Part shown: one piece after another, positions 12,005-23,620 of the stretch | How positions within the stretch are numbered: the stretch's first letter is position 1 | Layout of the letters: each line of letters begins with the position of its first letter | From: Selaginella moellendorffii | Taxonomy: Eukaryota > Streptophyta > Lycopodiopsida > Selaginellales > Selaginellaceae | NCBI RefSeq assembly: GCF_000143415.4 | Contig: NW_003314384.1 | Location: forward strand, 249,554-313,553 | Direction: 5' to 3' | Length of the DNA: 64,000 nucleotides | The notes under the pieces: generated by a model | Told to the model about the DNA's origin: nothing | Database searches by the model: none | Seen by the model: only the letters and a program-made list of their open reading frames with translations | Program-made: the position numbers and the translations under genes

Positions 12005-12680
12005 GTGAGACACAAATCTCTAAGCCCTAAAAGGGAACCAAAAGGGTGCCACGTGGCAATGGTTAAAGCAAAAGCCAAAAGAACGTAACACATTTGGACT
12101 AAAAACTCCAACTTGAAAGGTCGAGAGTAGAAGTGGAACTCCCAATGAAGTGTTTAAGGAACAAGCACGAAGCGAGCAATAAGTGAATCTTTAGAAAAGG
12201 GATGCAAAAGGACCAACACATGACACGTAGAAGTGTCTGAGATGGAGTCCGAGATAGACCTCAAATGGAGTTTGAGATGGACCCGAGATAGAGTTTGAGA
12301 TGGAATCCAAGATGGTCTCAAGATAGAGTCTGAGATGGACCCGAGATGGAGTCCGAGATGGAGTTTAAAATGGACCGAGATGGAGTCCGAGATGGACCCA
12401 AGATGGAGTCCAAGTTCGAGAAGGACCCGAAATGGAGTTTGAAGTCGAGACCGAGACTAGGACCGAGACCGGGACCGAGGTCGGGACCGAGGCTGAGGCC
12501 AAGTCCGAGTCTAAGTCCGAGGGTGAAAGCCTAAAGCATTCATCTCCTAGACTCTAGAAGGTTTGGTGAGCTCCAAAAGTATAGTAGGGGGAGGACTCCA
12601 ATGGAGCCAATTTGATTAGGAAAGGCCAATTTGGCTCAAGAAGGCCATACCTAGGTGTTGGGTGATGGGATAACCACTAG
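12005..12680. repeat. Left arm of a ~0.7 kb inverted repeat (LTR-like fragment)
   Basis: The sequence is clearly homologous to the reverse complement of 16941-17638. Shared blocks include GTGAGACACAAA, GGTGCCACGTGG, AACAAGCACGAAGCGAGC, AGGACCAACACATGACACGT and GGTTTGGTGAGCTCCAAAAG. The core is an imperfect array based on GAGATGGAGTCC and GAGATGGACCC (about 12238-12530). Homology stops sharply on both sides, so this is a truncated piece of the LTR-like element rather than a complete LTR. Confidence 0.8.
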
Positions 12681-15600
12681 TGTTCTTTGGCTAACTTTGC
12701 CACTTGGATTCTTTCCAATGGATTCCACGGCCTTATCTTGGGCACTCGTCTTTTGCTCCTATCCTTGGATTGTTACACCAAGCAACATAGGATCGCTACC
12801 TCCATTTTTGAGGTTTCCTTTCGGTTCCATAGCAAACACTTTGCTTTGCCAAGTCCAGAGGATGTTCTCCCCTAATACGTCTCTTTAACATTTTCTGTTG
12901 TGGGCTCTATCCATGGCCCAACTTTTTGAGACCCTCCCTTAGATCTTTTATAGAGACTACTTTCCTTGGACTTACTATGCCATAGCATTGACATAACTCA
13001 TTTCCCTTAGGTGTTCTTCCCACTTGGTCACCTCAACCAAGCCACACCTTTATCAATAGTTCAAATCAACACTTTGAACTAAGAATCATATTCCTTAACC
13101 CAAACAAAAACTTTGTCCTTGTTTAGCCACAAGATCACCTAGTGATCTTATCTTGACCCCTTAATAGGTCTATCAATAGGGACTAGGTCTTCCAAACCCT
13201 TCTAAGTTGTTGATTATGACCCCAGGGGCATCCCCCACACTTGGCGGTGCGCCCAAGCCAACCCTTCCGGCCAAGGATCCATAGCAACTGAGACTGGGTG
13301 TCCCCATCTCATTCACCACGTCCTTGGTGCCCTTTGCACCAAAGTGTTCAAGTTAGATATGCCGAGCTTTCACTCTAAGCAATCTAACCGTGCATCATGA
13401 CTCCAAGGCATCCCTCGTTTGGCGGTGTGCCCAAACCAGTTTCCACACTGAGAGTCCATGACCACCGAAAAATGAGTGTCCTCATATTCCAAACCATCAC
13501 CACGCCCTAGTGAGTTGGGACTTGAACCCAAGCATTAGAGGGTTGGGACTCGAACCCAACCTCCGTATATGCATCTACGGACGGCATCACCCAGGATGCC
13601 TGGCGTGACTCCCCACGCCGGTGCACCAACTTATACTCAAAGCGCGCTATAGATCACATCTTAGGAACCTAGTTCCTCCACATTGCCAAGTCCTCTCACT
13701 TGACAAGTCTGTGATCATGCATGGACTCCTCCATGCTTAGCCCCATGGCCCACCCTTTTTGAAGTTATCACCTTCAACTAGGGTATTTGTTCCCTTGACT
13801 TGCCAATCTCGCTTTGGCAAGTCCTCCGACCACTGTAACATGGTTCCTGCACAAGCGTGAAAGCCTTTGATCATCGACTTTCGTTCAAAGCCCTCTCTTT
13901 GAACACTCGGGAACTACTTCCCTAACCTTGATAGCCTTGCCTCATGGCAAGCTTCAAGACCACGCTTCTGCTGCGCCATTCTGATTTCGCGCGTGCTTTA
14001 AACTATTTACACTAGGCCTTTCTAAATACTAAGCTACCTAAAATCATCTTTGGGAACCTTGAAGGAACTTTGTCCCTTAGCTTGCTAAGGCCTCCCTTTT
14101 TGCAAGCTTTCCAATTACCATATAGTGTAACATGGACAATTCCATATTTTAGACTCTCCATGGCATCACGGTTACTAGCGACAACACCCTCGAGCCCCCA
14201 TTTGATTCTCCACTCCCAGCTGGCATACCCAACCTTGGTTATGCCCTTTGATTCCTATGGTTCGGTTCTACCCCCTTACTTCTTGCTTTTGGCTTCACAC
14301 CTTTCCTTCGGTCATTCTCCTCTAGACCAGGAGGATAACTTTGCACTTTCTATCATGCTTTAGCAAGTATTCTTAGGGATGAACCTACCCGATAGCCTAG
14401 GGAGTGGTTCCTCAATCTAGGTATGCTCACCCTATAATCCCACACATCAAGATTACGTTGTTGCTTATGGGCTTTTACATGCTCATCGCTAGCCTTGCCA
14501 AAATTCCATTTTTGGCTTTGTCCAATTCGAGTAGACAGTCTTTTCTTGTCTCCGCCACCTTAGACATTTGGATAACACCTTCCATCCATCATTCGCTAGG
14601 GACTTAGTCCCTTGGGCCTTATCTATTGCCCTCGTGACATCAAACACCACCTCCTGGTGTTCTAGAGTGTTCAGGTGTCCCAATGACAGCTTCCTTGACA
14701 ATGAGTATTTCCTTTCACGACATTGACTTACTATATCGCAACATAAGCACCTTATCCCCTGTAAGGGTATATCCAATTTCCTTATGCCATTAAGAAGGCT
14801 TGGGTAGCTACCTTTTACCCATTTAACCAATTATTTTGCACCTCTTGCTTAGTTGCCTCATAGTTGTCAAGTTCTACAACTCATTGCTGGTGCTTCCACA
14901 CCTCCATCATTATCTAGGTCACCACACTCCAATTGCATGCTCTGCAGCTTAGGCTATGCTATTCCCATTTCCATTGGGATTCCTTTGGCAAGGGGTTCTC
15001 ATGAACCCACCAACATAGCCTCAAGGTATCACACCTTGGCACATTTGGTGTCTCCACACTATTGGCTCCACGAGCCTACCTCTATGACACTTCTTCTTTG
15101 TGTCTAAGTCTTTGCCAAGACCAATACCACTCTTTCTCATGCCAACCATCCGTTAGCACTGCACCATAGAGGTCACTCATAACTTTGTTTCAAAGTTGTT
15201 TTCTTTTTGGGAACACCCTTCCCACAACTTTAGCATGGCACATTTTGCCATCGATGAGATACCCTCTGTTCTCATCCTTGAATACTATGATCCCCCCCAT
15301 CCTTCGTGGGGTACCACACACTTCAATCCAAATGCTTTCATCAGTCCTTTAGGACCATTCCTTGACTCTACTTGAGTCATCCAGCAGTTTTGGACTTGGT
15401 TAATCCATAGACCCGTAAGGTCCTACTTGTCGGGCACTAGCTCACTGGAATACACTTCTTGCATTCATGTCCTCACTCACAAGGACTATTTTCACAAGTG
15501 TTACTCTGACACTTGATTTTGTTCTCTGGGGCAACCTTTGCCCCTTAGGACTACTTGTCCATGTGATGAGAATACCAACTCATCTCTAAGTACACCCCCC

Positions 15601-16089
15601 AACTCCTTGGGTTGTTCCAGCATTTATTAAAGGTAGCCCTGGCTACCATTTCAAGGACTAGCGTCCTCTTCCGTATTTGACCTCCCATGGTTATTACTTC
15701 TGGTCTCACATTCATGAGCACCAACCTCAACTATATGAGGATAAACTTGTGACTCCTTTATTGCTTTGGAGTCTTTATCTTTCCCGTGATCCTAAATATA
15801 GTTGTTTACCACAACTACATTAGCCAGTTTGCTAAGTCAAATGCTCATCTGGATCACATCCTCAACTCTCTAAGGAAAACCACATATTATTCCCAAGATC
15901 CCAAAGTCGTTCCCTTACTGGCCCCTTTTCTATCCACCACATCGTGCCCAAGTTCATGCATGAACTCGAGTGGAGAGCCATGTCGTCTCGACGTGCTACT
16001 CCTCAAGGATAGGCCCACTCCTAGGACCTTCCGATGCCAATATCAATGGTGATATACTTGAGCACCAATAAAAGTCAGACTAAGGAACA
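12681..16089 (-). mobile_element. Decayed retroelement internal region, probably minus orientation
   Basis: About 3.4 kb without intact coding capacity. The plus strand is C-rich over G (a 60-base sample at 14221-14280 has 19 C and 10 G). The skew reverses on the other side of the LTR-like segment. A motif at 16090-16101 is the complement of a tRNA-iMet-type primer binding site, which suggests an element reading leftward from there. An imperfect tandem duplication of about 180 bp (units starting near 13213 and 13397, both containing GGCGGTG and GCCCAA) lies inside. I found no recognisable gag, protease or reverse transcriptase motif, so the superfamily of this half is not assigned. Confidence 0.5.
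13213..13560. repeat. Imperfect tandem duplication inside the decayed element
   Basis: Two diverged units begin with ATGACCCCAGGGGCATCC (13213 region) and ATGACTCCAAGGCATCC (13397 region). Each is followed by a TTGGCGGTG-GCCCAA block and a statement-like CTCAT-rich stretch. The spacing is about 184 bp. Confidence 0.55.
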
Positions 16090-16101
16090 GCTCCGATACC
16101 A
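16090..16101 (-). promoter_or_regulatory. Primer-binding-site-like motif, minus strand
   Basis: On the minus strand it reads TGGTATCGGAGC, one mismatch from the common plant retroelement binding site complementary to the 3' end of initiator tRNA-Met (TGGTATCAGAGC). It abuts the TG at 16105 that begins the LTR-like segment. Confidence 0.6.
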
Positions 16102-17096
16102 AGTTGTAAACGACTAAATTTTCCATTCTACTTTAGTCACTTAACCACACCTCCGACCATTTGGAGGAGTCTCATTCACAACCTCCATCAGTCCAATTCA
16201 GGACTTGGGACTTGCTAGCCCCAAGAATGGCATCCATGCCACTCAACACTTGCACCTGGTCCAAGTGCTCCACGTGTCCGGTCCCAAAACCGACACCCAA
16301 AGGTACCACTGACATCTCGGCCCGTTACACTAAGGCCATGCCCATTCACCTTTGCTGCACTAGTGGGTCCAACACCACTTGCATCACCACCTCGTCTGTC
16401 CAAGACTGGGCCATGTGTCCACGAGTGGTCATCATAAATCCACTCCTTAGCATCCTTAGGATGCCCACAGACCTGGGGAATCGCCTTCCCCAAAGTCCCT
16501 TTGCCAGTTCCTACCAAGTCCCTTTCTGCCCCTAGCCGTGTTTGCCAACACTGCCACTGGATCGAGGCCCACAGACCCGACCACTAAGTCCTACGGTCCT
16601 CTGGGACTTCCTCACCACATGACTGTGTCCTTGGTCACTACCCCAGAGGACTGCTCCTCTTCCTTTCCACAGTCTGGGCCTTTGGGACAACATTTTGGAA
16701 CACCGTGGCCTTACGCGAGCCACCTGGGTACTCTCCCCACCTATCGCCTTTGGGTGCTCTAGCCATGGGCTTAGAGCGAGGTTCCGTTGAGCCACGCCTG
16801 TTATCCAAGTAGGTAGTGCCACCCACACTTGGACTGGGAGCATCGGCCAGTCGATCTCCCGGGGGAACTAGAGCCGGCTCTTGAACACTTCACTAAGCTA
16901 CCCCGCTTGTCGGTCCGTATTCACTCTAGTCTTGGACTTCCCAGTGGTCAATTCATCACCCAACACTAAGTCTGGCCTTCCTAGGCCAAACTGGCCTTTC
17001 CTAGCCAAACTGGCTCCACTGCAGTCCTCCCCCTTACTATACTTTTGGAGCTCACCAAACCCCCTAGGGTCTGGGAGACGAACGCTTTGGGCTTTC

Positions 17097-17408
17097 ACCC
17101 TCTCAGACTCAAACTCGGACTCGGACTCGGACTCGGGCTCGGACTCGGACTCAAACTCGGACTCGGGCTCGGGCTCGGTCTCAGCCTTGGCCTCGGTCTC
17201 GGTCTCGGTCCCGGTCTTGGTCCCGGTCTCGGTCTCGGTCCCGGTCTCGGTCCCGGTCTCGGTCTCGACCTCGGACTCCATCTCGGGTCCATCTCGGACT
17301 CCACCTCAGACTCCATCTCGGACTCCACCTCGGACTTCATCTCGGACTCCATCTCGGGTCCATCTCGGACTCCGTCTCGGTCCACCTCGGACTCCATCTC
17401 GGACTCTT
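17097..17408. repeat. Hexamer array CTCGGA/CTCGGT with longer CTCGGACTCCAT units
   Basis: Nearly uninterrupted variants of a six-base unit (CTCGGA, CTCGGG, CTCGGT, CCCGGT) shift into 12-base-like units (ATCTCGGACTCC). Because the period is a multiple of three, every frame stays open. This yields spurious Ser-Asp or Glu-Thr repeat translations. Confidence 0.9.
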
Positions 17409-17812
17409 CCACGTGTCATGTGTTGGTCCTTTTTGGGTCCCTTTTTGGAGCCTCACTTATTGCTCGCTTCGTGCTTGTTCCTCGAGCACTTTGTTGGGAG
17501 TTCCACTCCCGCTCTCGACCTTCCAAGTTGGAACTTTTAGTCCAAACATGTTACCCTCGTTTGGGCTTTCGCTTCGGCCACTACCACGTGGCACCTTTTC
17601 CAGCTCCACTTTGGGGCCTAGGGATTTTGTGTCTCACATGTTCCAAGTCGTTTCGGGCTCCTGTGCCTTTGCTCCTTGGGCTGTATGCTTAGAAGTTGCT
17701 CCGTGGTTCGGTTTTGTCACTCCTTGGCTCCATGCTTGGGAGTTTAGCACCGTTCCTTCGTTCAGTGGCCCAAGGCTCTGAACCTCGGGTTCCACACCAT
17801 GTTCCTTTGGAC

Positions 17813-17847
17813 ACGTGGCATGTGAGACGTGGCATCTGTCACGTGGC
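17813..17847. promoter_or_regulatory. Three ACGTGGC motifs at exact 14-bp spacing
   Basis: ACGTGGC occurs at 17813-17819, 17827-17833 and 17841-17847. This is the G-box/ABRE-type core recognised by plant bZIP factors. The regular spacing inside an LTR-like sequence suggests a transcriptional enhancer of the element. That role is inferred. Confidence 0.5.
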
Positions 17848-17933
17848 ACAAAGAGGGTTTAGGTTCCGCTTCGTGGTGTTATTCTATGGTAAATCACCAT
17901 AGGATAAAGGGTCAAAACCACGTGCGCTACATT

Positions 17934-17944
17934 TGGTATCAGAG
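17934..17944 (+). promoter_or_regulatory. Primer-binding-site-like motif, plus strand
   Basis: TGGTATCAGAG matches the first 11 bases of the common plant retroelement site complementary to initiator tRNA-Met. It begins two bases after the CA that ends the LTR-like segment, the expected position for a plus-strand element. Confidence 0.75.
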
Positions 17945-20900
17945 AATGAGTCTCGGCGAGAACTATCCAATGAGATTGGGCAACTAGTCTTGTTGCATAC
18001 GCAGAGATGAAAATGATGATTCGAGTGGGTACACGTTTTGGTGCAAAGACTTCGCAATTGGTTCCTTGGGTATGGATATTGTTACCTTGTTGTACCTTAT
18101 GATGTGAGCTTGCTCTTGGGCTCATAGGATGGTTTAGAGATGTTCCGTTTGCACGAGTTTGAGCTTGGGCTCGTGAGTGAGGCACATTAGCAACTCGAAG
18201 TTACACTTTGAGTTGGCAGGATTAATGTTAGCCTATCAGTGGTCCCATGAGTTGTTCCATGTACCATGGGTGAAAGTAAACTTTCTCTAGGTTTGCTATG
18301 AGTGGCAAGTAGGCTGGTCCGTAGCTGTTTAGCACGGCACTAGTGGATCCTTCCTAGGCATGATTATGGGTGAATCAATCAAGACTGTGGGGATTGGTCT
18401 ATTGATTCAAGTAATTTCTCATAAACTTTTCTTGGATTGAACTGAAGGCAGTGCGAACGCAAGCTTGAGGTTTAGTCAAGATAAGGCCGGAAAGAGAGTC
18501 GTTAGGGACGAAGGATCAAACACGTAAATCATTTTCTCTTCTTGGAGAGATGATTTGCAACTAAGTGTTAACTCATTGCTCATGTTCACATCATGCAAAC
18601 AAAAGTCCCTATCTTGATGCATGTTGGAGATGATGGTCTTACAATGGTGAGTTGTGGGATGGATAGCGGTGAAGTGCTATACCATTTTGTCTAGGCTTGC
18701 TATTGAAGACATGGGTTGCAATGCTCAATTCTTTTCTGGGGATTGCTCCTTGAGTAGCTTGGTGTTGGATTAGTTTTGAGTTTGGTCGGAAAGAGAGTGG
18801 CATAAGCTTGTCCGTGTTGTGAACAAAAGTTAATGGTGTTGAGTGTTGTAAATCGCTATCGGTAGAGTGTGGCATTTAGGTTACATTTTGTCAAATCAAG
18901 TTGTCACTTGATATTCACATAAACTTTTGTAGTAGTGACATAGGTGTTGCTCGTGATGTTGCTCAATTGATGATCAAGTCATTGTGATTTTATATCATAT
19001 CCATGTGATAATGAGCAATGTGTTTATGAAGTTGCTTGGTTAAACGATGATCAACCTCAAAGTGGTTGATGGAGAAGTTAGTCTACTTGCACGAAGTAGC
19101 ATTGTAGTAGATTTGACTGGATTCTTGTTGGTGGTCCATTATGCCAAGCTTAAGTTGGTACCTTGTTTCCTTGAGTTTGCCCATTAAGGTGTTGGAAAAG
19201 GGTTGTAGTATTCATTTGCTATAACTCGTCGGTTGATCTGTTAGCACTTGGAGTAGATTCTTGGATGGAGAAGGTGTGTAGTTAAGGCATTGACATCGCT
19301 ATTGTGTTAGTGGAAGTGGCATTGTTATTTCGAGTGATGAGGAAGTTTTCCTTAAAGCTTGATTTTCCATGTCATTTTTCTTGTTACTGTTTTGGCTTCA
19401 CATTGAATCTTGAAGGTGATTAAAGAAGAGTGTTAGTGCAATATGGATATCCGAAGATGCAGTCTTCGTGATCAAGCCTTGGATGTTCATTTTGCACTTT
19501 GCAGATATCGGTGTTGAATATCGGTTAGATGGGCAAAGATGTTCGATGCTTAAGCATATTGATGGATCATGAGAATTTGTGTCGAGGTGAACCTATGTGA
19601 AGTTGTTTGTAGGAGGAAGTTGGTCAAGTTTTGAAAGTTTGCAATCCTAGATTGAGAGTCATTCTTTCTCTAGGATGGAAATTTTCCACAAATTTTCTTA
19701 AACTTTTCCAATGGCTGATCTATTGATCACTTTGCCCGAAAACCATTAAGTTTTCGAAAGCCAATACAAACTAGTGAAGGGGTTGAAGTTGACTTCGGTC
19801 TGCTTAAACCTTAGTAGATAGTTTGTATGATGCAGCCCAAAAGGGATGCTAACTTTTGGGGCTAAGGCAATTGAGTTGGATAGAGTCTGGAGTTGGTATA
19901 GAAAAATGGTTGTTGCACTTTTCTAAAAAGGGAGATCCTTGTGCCTTACTTATAGCGTTTTGCTTGGTAGCAGGTTGCACCTTGCATTTCGTTAAACTCT
20001 ATGAGAGTAGTGAGCTCTCACTAATCTTGATTTAGTCTTGGTGGCCCTGTGCCTTGGCTGAGGATGGTGATGTCCAACTTAGTTGTTTGAGGTTAAGATG
20101 TTGGTACCCGTACTATAGCTTTGTCTATGAGGAGGTTGTGTACCGACATGAGTCCATTTCATGATCTTCACTTTCGTTTCGACTAAGTGTTGATCATGCA
20201 TAACTAGCCTCTTCAAAACATGCTTAGAGTTAGTGGCTAAATGTTTTGGTGAGCTTATCGTGGTTGAGTTGGATTCAAGTGGTCATTTAGTTTGTGCTTA
20301 TCTATGAACTTTTATTTCGTACCTGGGGTATCATGTTCATGTTGGACAAGTATATAACTTGATGACAAGAGTTGGTGTTTGGGTCTTATGAAGGCAAGTT
20401 GAGGAGTGATTGTTAGTTGCTTTGTGACTAGTGATTACTTGTAGATTTAGTCGAGGACTATTGACACTTGCTTTGCTTGATGATGATTTAGCAGTAATGG
20501 GCTTGCTTTACCGGATGGTGTTGTGGAGGATCGTGTCGTTAAACTTACATGAGTTTTTCATGTTGATATGTCGACTCTACCTCTGTCGATATCATTTGGT
20601 TACACCTAGTCTGTAGTGTTGGATTTCATTGAGTCTTGGACATGGTAAATCACTCTTTGATGAAGTGTTATCTGTAACTGAGTTTTGTTGGAGGATTGGT
20701 CTCGGATACTGACTAAGGTATCTTCGACTTTGGTTAGGTTGGTTGCTGGAGAGTTTTGAGTGGTGATTCACTCGTGCTTTCTTTTAGCTTTATTTTAGTG
20801 TTGATGGCATTGAAGTGATGCTTTGTCATTGACATTGTTGATATTGAGATCTGAGTGAAATGAGATATCCTTCCAAGGATTGATATTGAGTTTCATTAGT

Positions 20901-22865
20901 CTTGATGAATATAATGTTGATGATTTGGCTATAGCTTTGTGTTGTTAGCATTTGTGCATTTGCTAGTTAGCAATTGTGTTGACGTTCAAAAGAACTGAGT
21001 GGCAAGCTGAGTTAGTTGTGTTCTAGACGAGGTTATTTAGTAGAGGGTTAAGCTTTAGCTTTTCCTTGAAAAGTGATTTAGTCGTGGACTATGCTAACTC
21101 TACGAAAGGAAGAGTTAGTGATCGATATTAGAATGTTGAGTCCTTGTTAGATTTGAGTTCGGGATATAGCAAGCATTAATGATTCTTTTTTGGGCTTGTT
21201 ATGAAGTGAGTTATGTGTTACTATAGATGGATTCATGGAGGATCGTTTAATGATCACTTGTTGAGCATAACTTCGTTATGCTTAGCTTTTGGATTGATGC
21301 AAACATGCTCTTCATTAGCTTTGGCATTATGAAGTTTGGATTATGGATATGTTGAGGAATATATTATGAGTTGCATCACGATTTCTTCTTTCGCATTGAA
21401 GTTGGCTTCAAGTGATCATTATTAGGCAAGACTTAGCTATAGGCTTCTTCGAGCTTTGGTTCCTTGAGTTTTGTGCTCATTATTCCATTTATTAGAAGTT
21501 GTTGGGGAAGGCATTTTGTCTTGTTATCTTTGATGTTGAAGTTGACTTTTGCATCTAGCAATCATTGGTGATGATTGACTATCATCTAGGATAGTTGATT
21601 ATCCTTGTCAAAAGTTTTGCTTGATTATCATTAATCTAGAATGATTTGCCATTTTTCGGGATGGTGGATTCTTTCTTCAGTGACGATTATGCATTTCTCT
21701 ATTGATGGGATGATTGATGATTTTTCATAATGATTAGTTGTTCTCTTTGATGGATTATGGCTTTTTGCAATGCCACATGTTTTTTGTGGTTTTCTCTGGA
21801 TTGGTCTCTTGGGTTTGAGACATTAGTAGGATGTTGCTAACACTTGCTAAAGCAACTTGAGTTTCTTGGTATTGTTGACTGGGATCTATTCAGATTGGCT
21901 GGTGCGATGGTTGGCATGACTAAGTGTTTGTTTTCTTTGCAACATTCATTTTGTTCTATTGATCATTGCTCTAGTTAGTCCTGATTGATTAGGATGTTAT
22001 TTCTTTCAGGTGATACATTCGTGAGCATTGTGCTTGTCGGTTAAGGATACTTTGTGATCTTTGAGCTATCTTTGGTAAGTTGTTTAGCATACTGTCTACA
22101 ATCTTCGATAGTTAAGTTTTTTCATTGAGTTTACTTAATGATATACTTGCTATTGAATTTTGTTAGATGGTGAATCCTATATTTTCCAATGATAGTGATC
22201 TTGGTGGTTCCTATACTGTAATACTAGTTTATCAAATAATAACTTACTTGGAATACTTTTGTGTTCTAATCTAAGCTTTATTCATTGATAGTTAAGTCTC
22301 TAAGATATCATTGTCTCTGACTTTGATATAGTCCACATATTGATCTTTAAGTTTGGGCCAGTATAGGCAGACTGGCTTTGGCACTTCGTATGCATGTTGA
22401 AATCTCTAGTCATGGGGTAGCTACTATCGACTGGTCACATAACCCGCCTCTCTATCGATGTTCCTTATTTCGTTGAAAAGGGCATGACCGTGTAAACAAC
22501 TCTAACTACCTGTTTACAGTAGTCTATCTAAACCTTACCGACGGGTTTAGTTTCTTTGCTCAGGAGGGTTGGGGCCTCTGGCTTCTCTCTCTATGTCCTT
22601 ACGGGCAGGGCGTATCACACTTTTATAGCTGGGTGACACCTAGAGCAGCAAGGGTGGCTAACTTCGTTGGTCATTTCCTTGTCGGCGATGGCTGGAAGGT
22701 GTCTGAGCTGGTAGCACATCTGCGTTAGACAAAGAGGTTGCCCCCTAAGTCATTTAAGTTGGTGCATTTTTCATATAGTGTGAGTACCGTGAACTTTTTC
22801 TAGAGTTGTTTCCTTGGCGGTATTCTAGACTCGAATATGTATCGATGAGGACGTCGATCTTCCCT
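17945..22865 (+). mobile_element. Decayed retroelement internal region, plus orientation (Ty3/gypsy-like ends)
   Basis: About 4.9 kb between a primer binding site and a polypurine-like tract, the length expected for gag-pol. No frame is open for more than about 60 codons. The plus strand is rich in G and T and poor in C (7 C against 18 G in 18601-18660), which fits long-term C-to-T decay of a methylated element. No protein domain could be read. The superfamily is suggested only by the G-run tract preceding a TGT at the right end. Confidence 0.6.
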
Positions 22866-22877
22866 AGGGGGGGAGAG
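22866..22877 (+). promoter_or_regulatory. Polypurine-tract-like motif before a 3' LTR start
   Basis: AGGGGGGGAGAG is followed directly by TGTCGCATATATG. In plant Ty3/gypsy elements the plus-strand primer has this form and the 3' LTR starts with TG right after it. Confidence 0.65.
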
Positions 22878-23620
22878 TGTCGCATATATGACTTTGGGTA
22901 TCGAAAATTACCTGTTGACTAGTCCTTACGGACACTCTTACTTTACTACCACGATGGCAGGAGGTTGGTATTGCTGGACCCTTTATTAGTCCCTCTTGTT
23001 CAAGTGTTAGTAAACTGAACTTTGCATTTGTACTTGGCCGGATGAGCATAAGGAAAGAATTCCTAAGTGTCTATTTAGCTAAGCATACTCGGCTCGGCTT
23101 GTTAGTTCTTTTTTGCTTTGTCTTGCACTGGTTTGACAAGAACCCTCACGTATTGAGATTGGTCCCTCAATATCGCTACATGATAGCTTACCGTGTTTGC
23201 CAAACACCCTCGCTATCATGCCCTTTGTGTTAGTCTCATTTTTTGTCCTAAATGCTATTTATGGAAAGTGTCCAGATTTGCTCATTTGGCATATCTACAG
23301 AATGTAGAGATTAGCCTGAACACAATGGTGTTCATCCCGTATCCAAATTCACAATCTAGGGACATTCCATATTTAGTAAGTTTCAAATTTGTCCCAGAAA
23401 CTAACTCCTGGTACTAAGGGATGCTTGGGGTGAAAGCCCAAAGTGTGTTCCATAGGGAGGGGGGGGGGGGGGTTGTGGGGGGAAGCAATGCAATGGTACT
23501 TTCATTTTCTTTCCCCTCAGAAGAAATGATTAAATCTCTAAAGAAGACTTACAATCTAAGCTTTGATAAAGAGTCTCCATGCCAAGAAATAAATAAACTA
23601 TAAAAGCTAACACTCTAACT
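22878..23620 (+). mobile_element. Putative 3' LTR remnant and flank
   Basis: This stretch follows the polypurine-like tract and runs to the duplicated gene-boundary segment. I could not show that it matches the LTR-like segment at 16.1-17.9 kb, apart from a short GGTGAAAGCCCAAAG block near 23430 that occurs there in reverse. It may therefore belong to a different element. It contains a run of 14 G at 23459-23472 and no gene. Confidence 0.4.

Larger units (their letters stand above)
16105..17931. mobile_element. LTR-like segment (one LTR or two abutting LTRs), TG...CA ends
   Basis: The segment begins TGTAAACGAC and ends GCGCTACA, and is flanked on both sides by primer-binding-site-like motifs in opposite orientations. 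Either it is one LTR shared in appearance by two elements, or two LTRs lie head to head. The right half (16941-17638) is the inverted counterpart of 12005-12680. It contains a hexamer array and, near its right end, three evenly spaced ACGTGGC motifs. The open frames through the array are low-complexity artefacts. Confidence 0.6.

Noticed and set aside
12346-12534. Short frame with a Glu/Met/Lys and Pro/Arg/Gly-rich translation
   Set aside because: Same array in the inverted arm; low complexity only.
13500-13570. Two GGACTCGAACCC-type T-arm-like blocks
   Set aside because: They lie in decayed repeat DNA and no cloverleaf can be built around them.
14489-14830. 113-codon minus-strand frame as a possible gag piece
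   Set aside because: No zinc knuckle, capsid or other retroelement motif could be read. It is kept only as part of the decayed element.
16881-17692. Open frames of 215-219 codons with Ser-Asp or Leu-Gly repeats
   Set aside because: They run through a hexamer array whose period keeps every frame open; the antisense frames give Glu-Thr repeats as well. The sequence is part of an LTR-like repeat.
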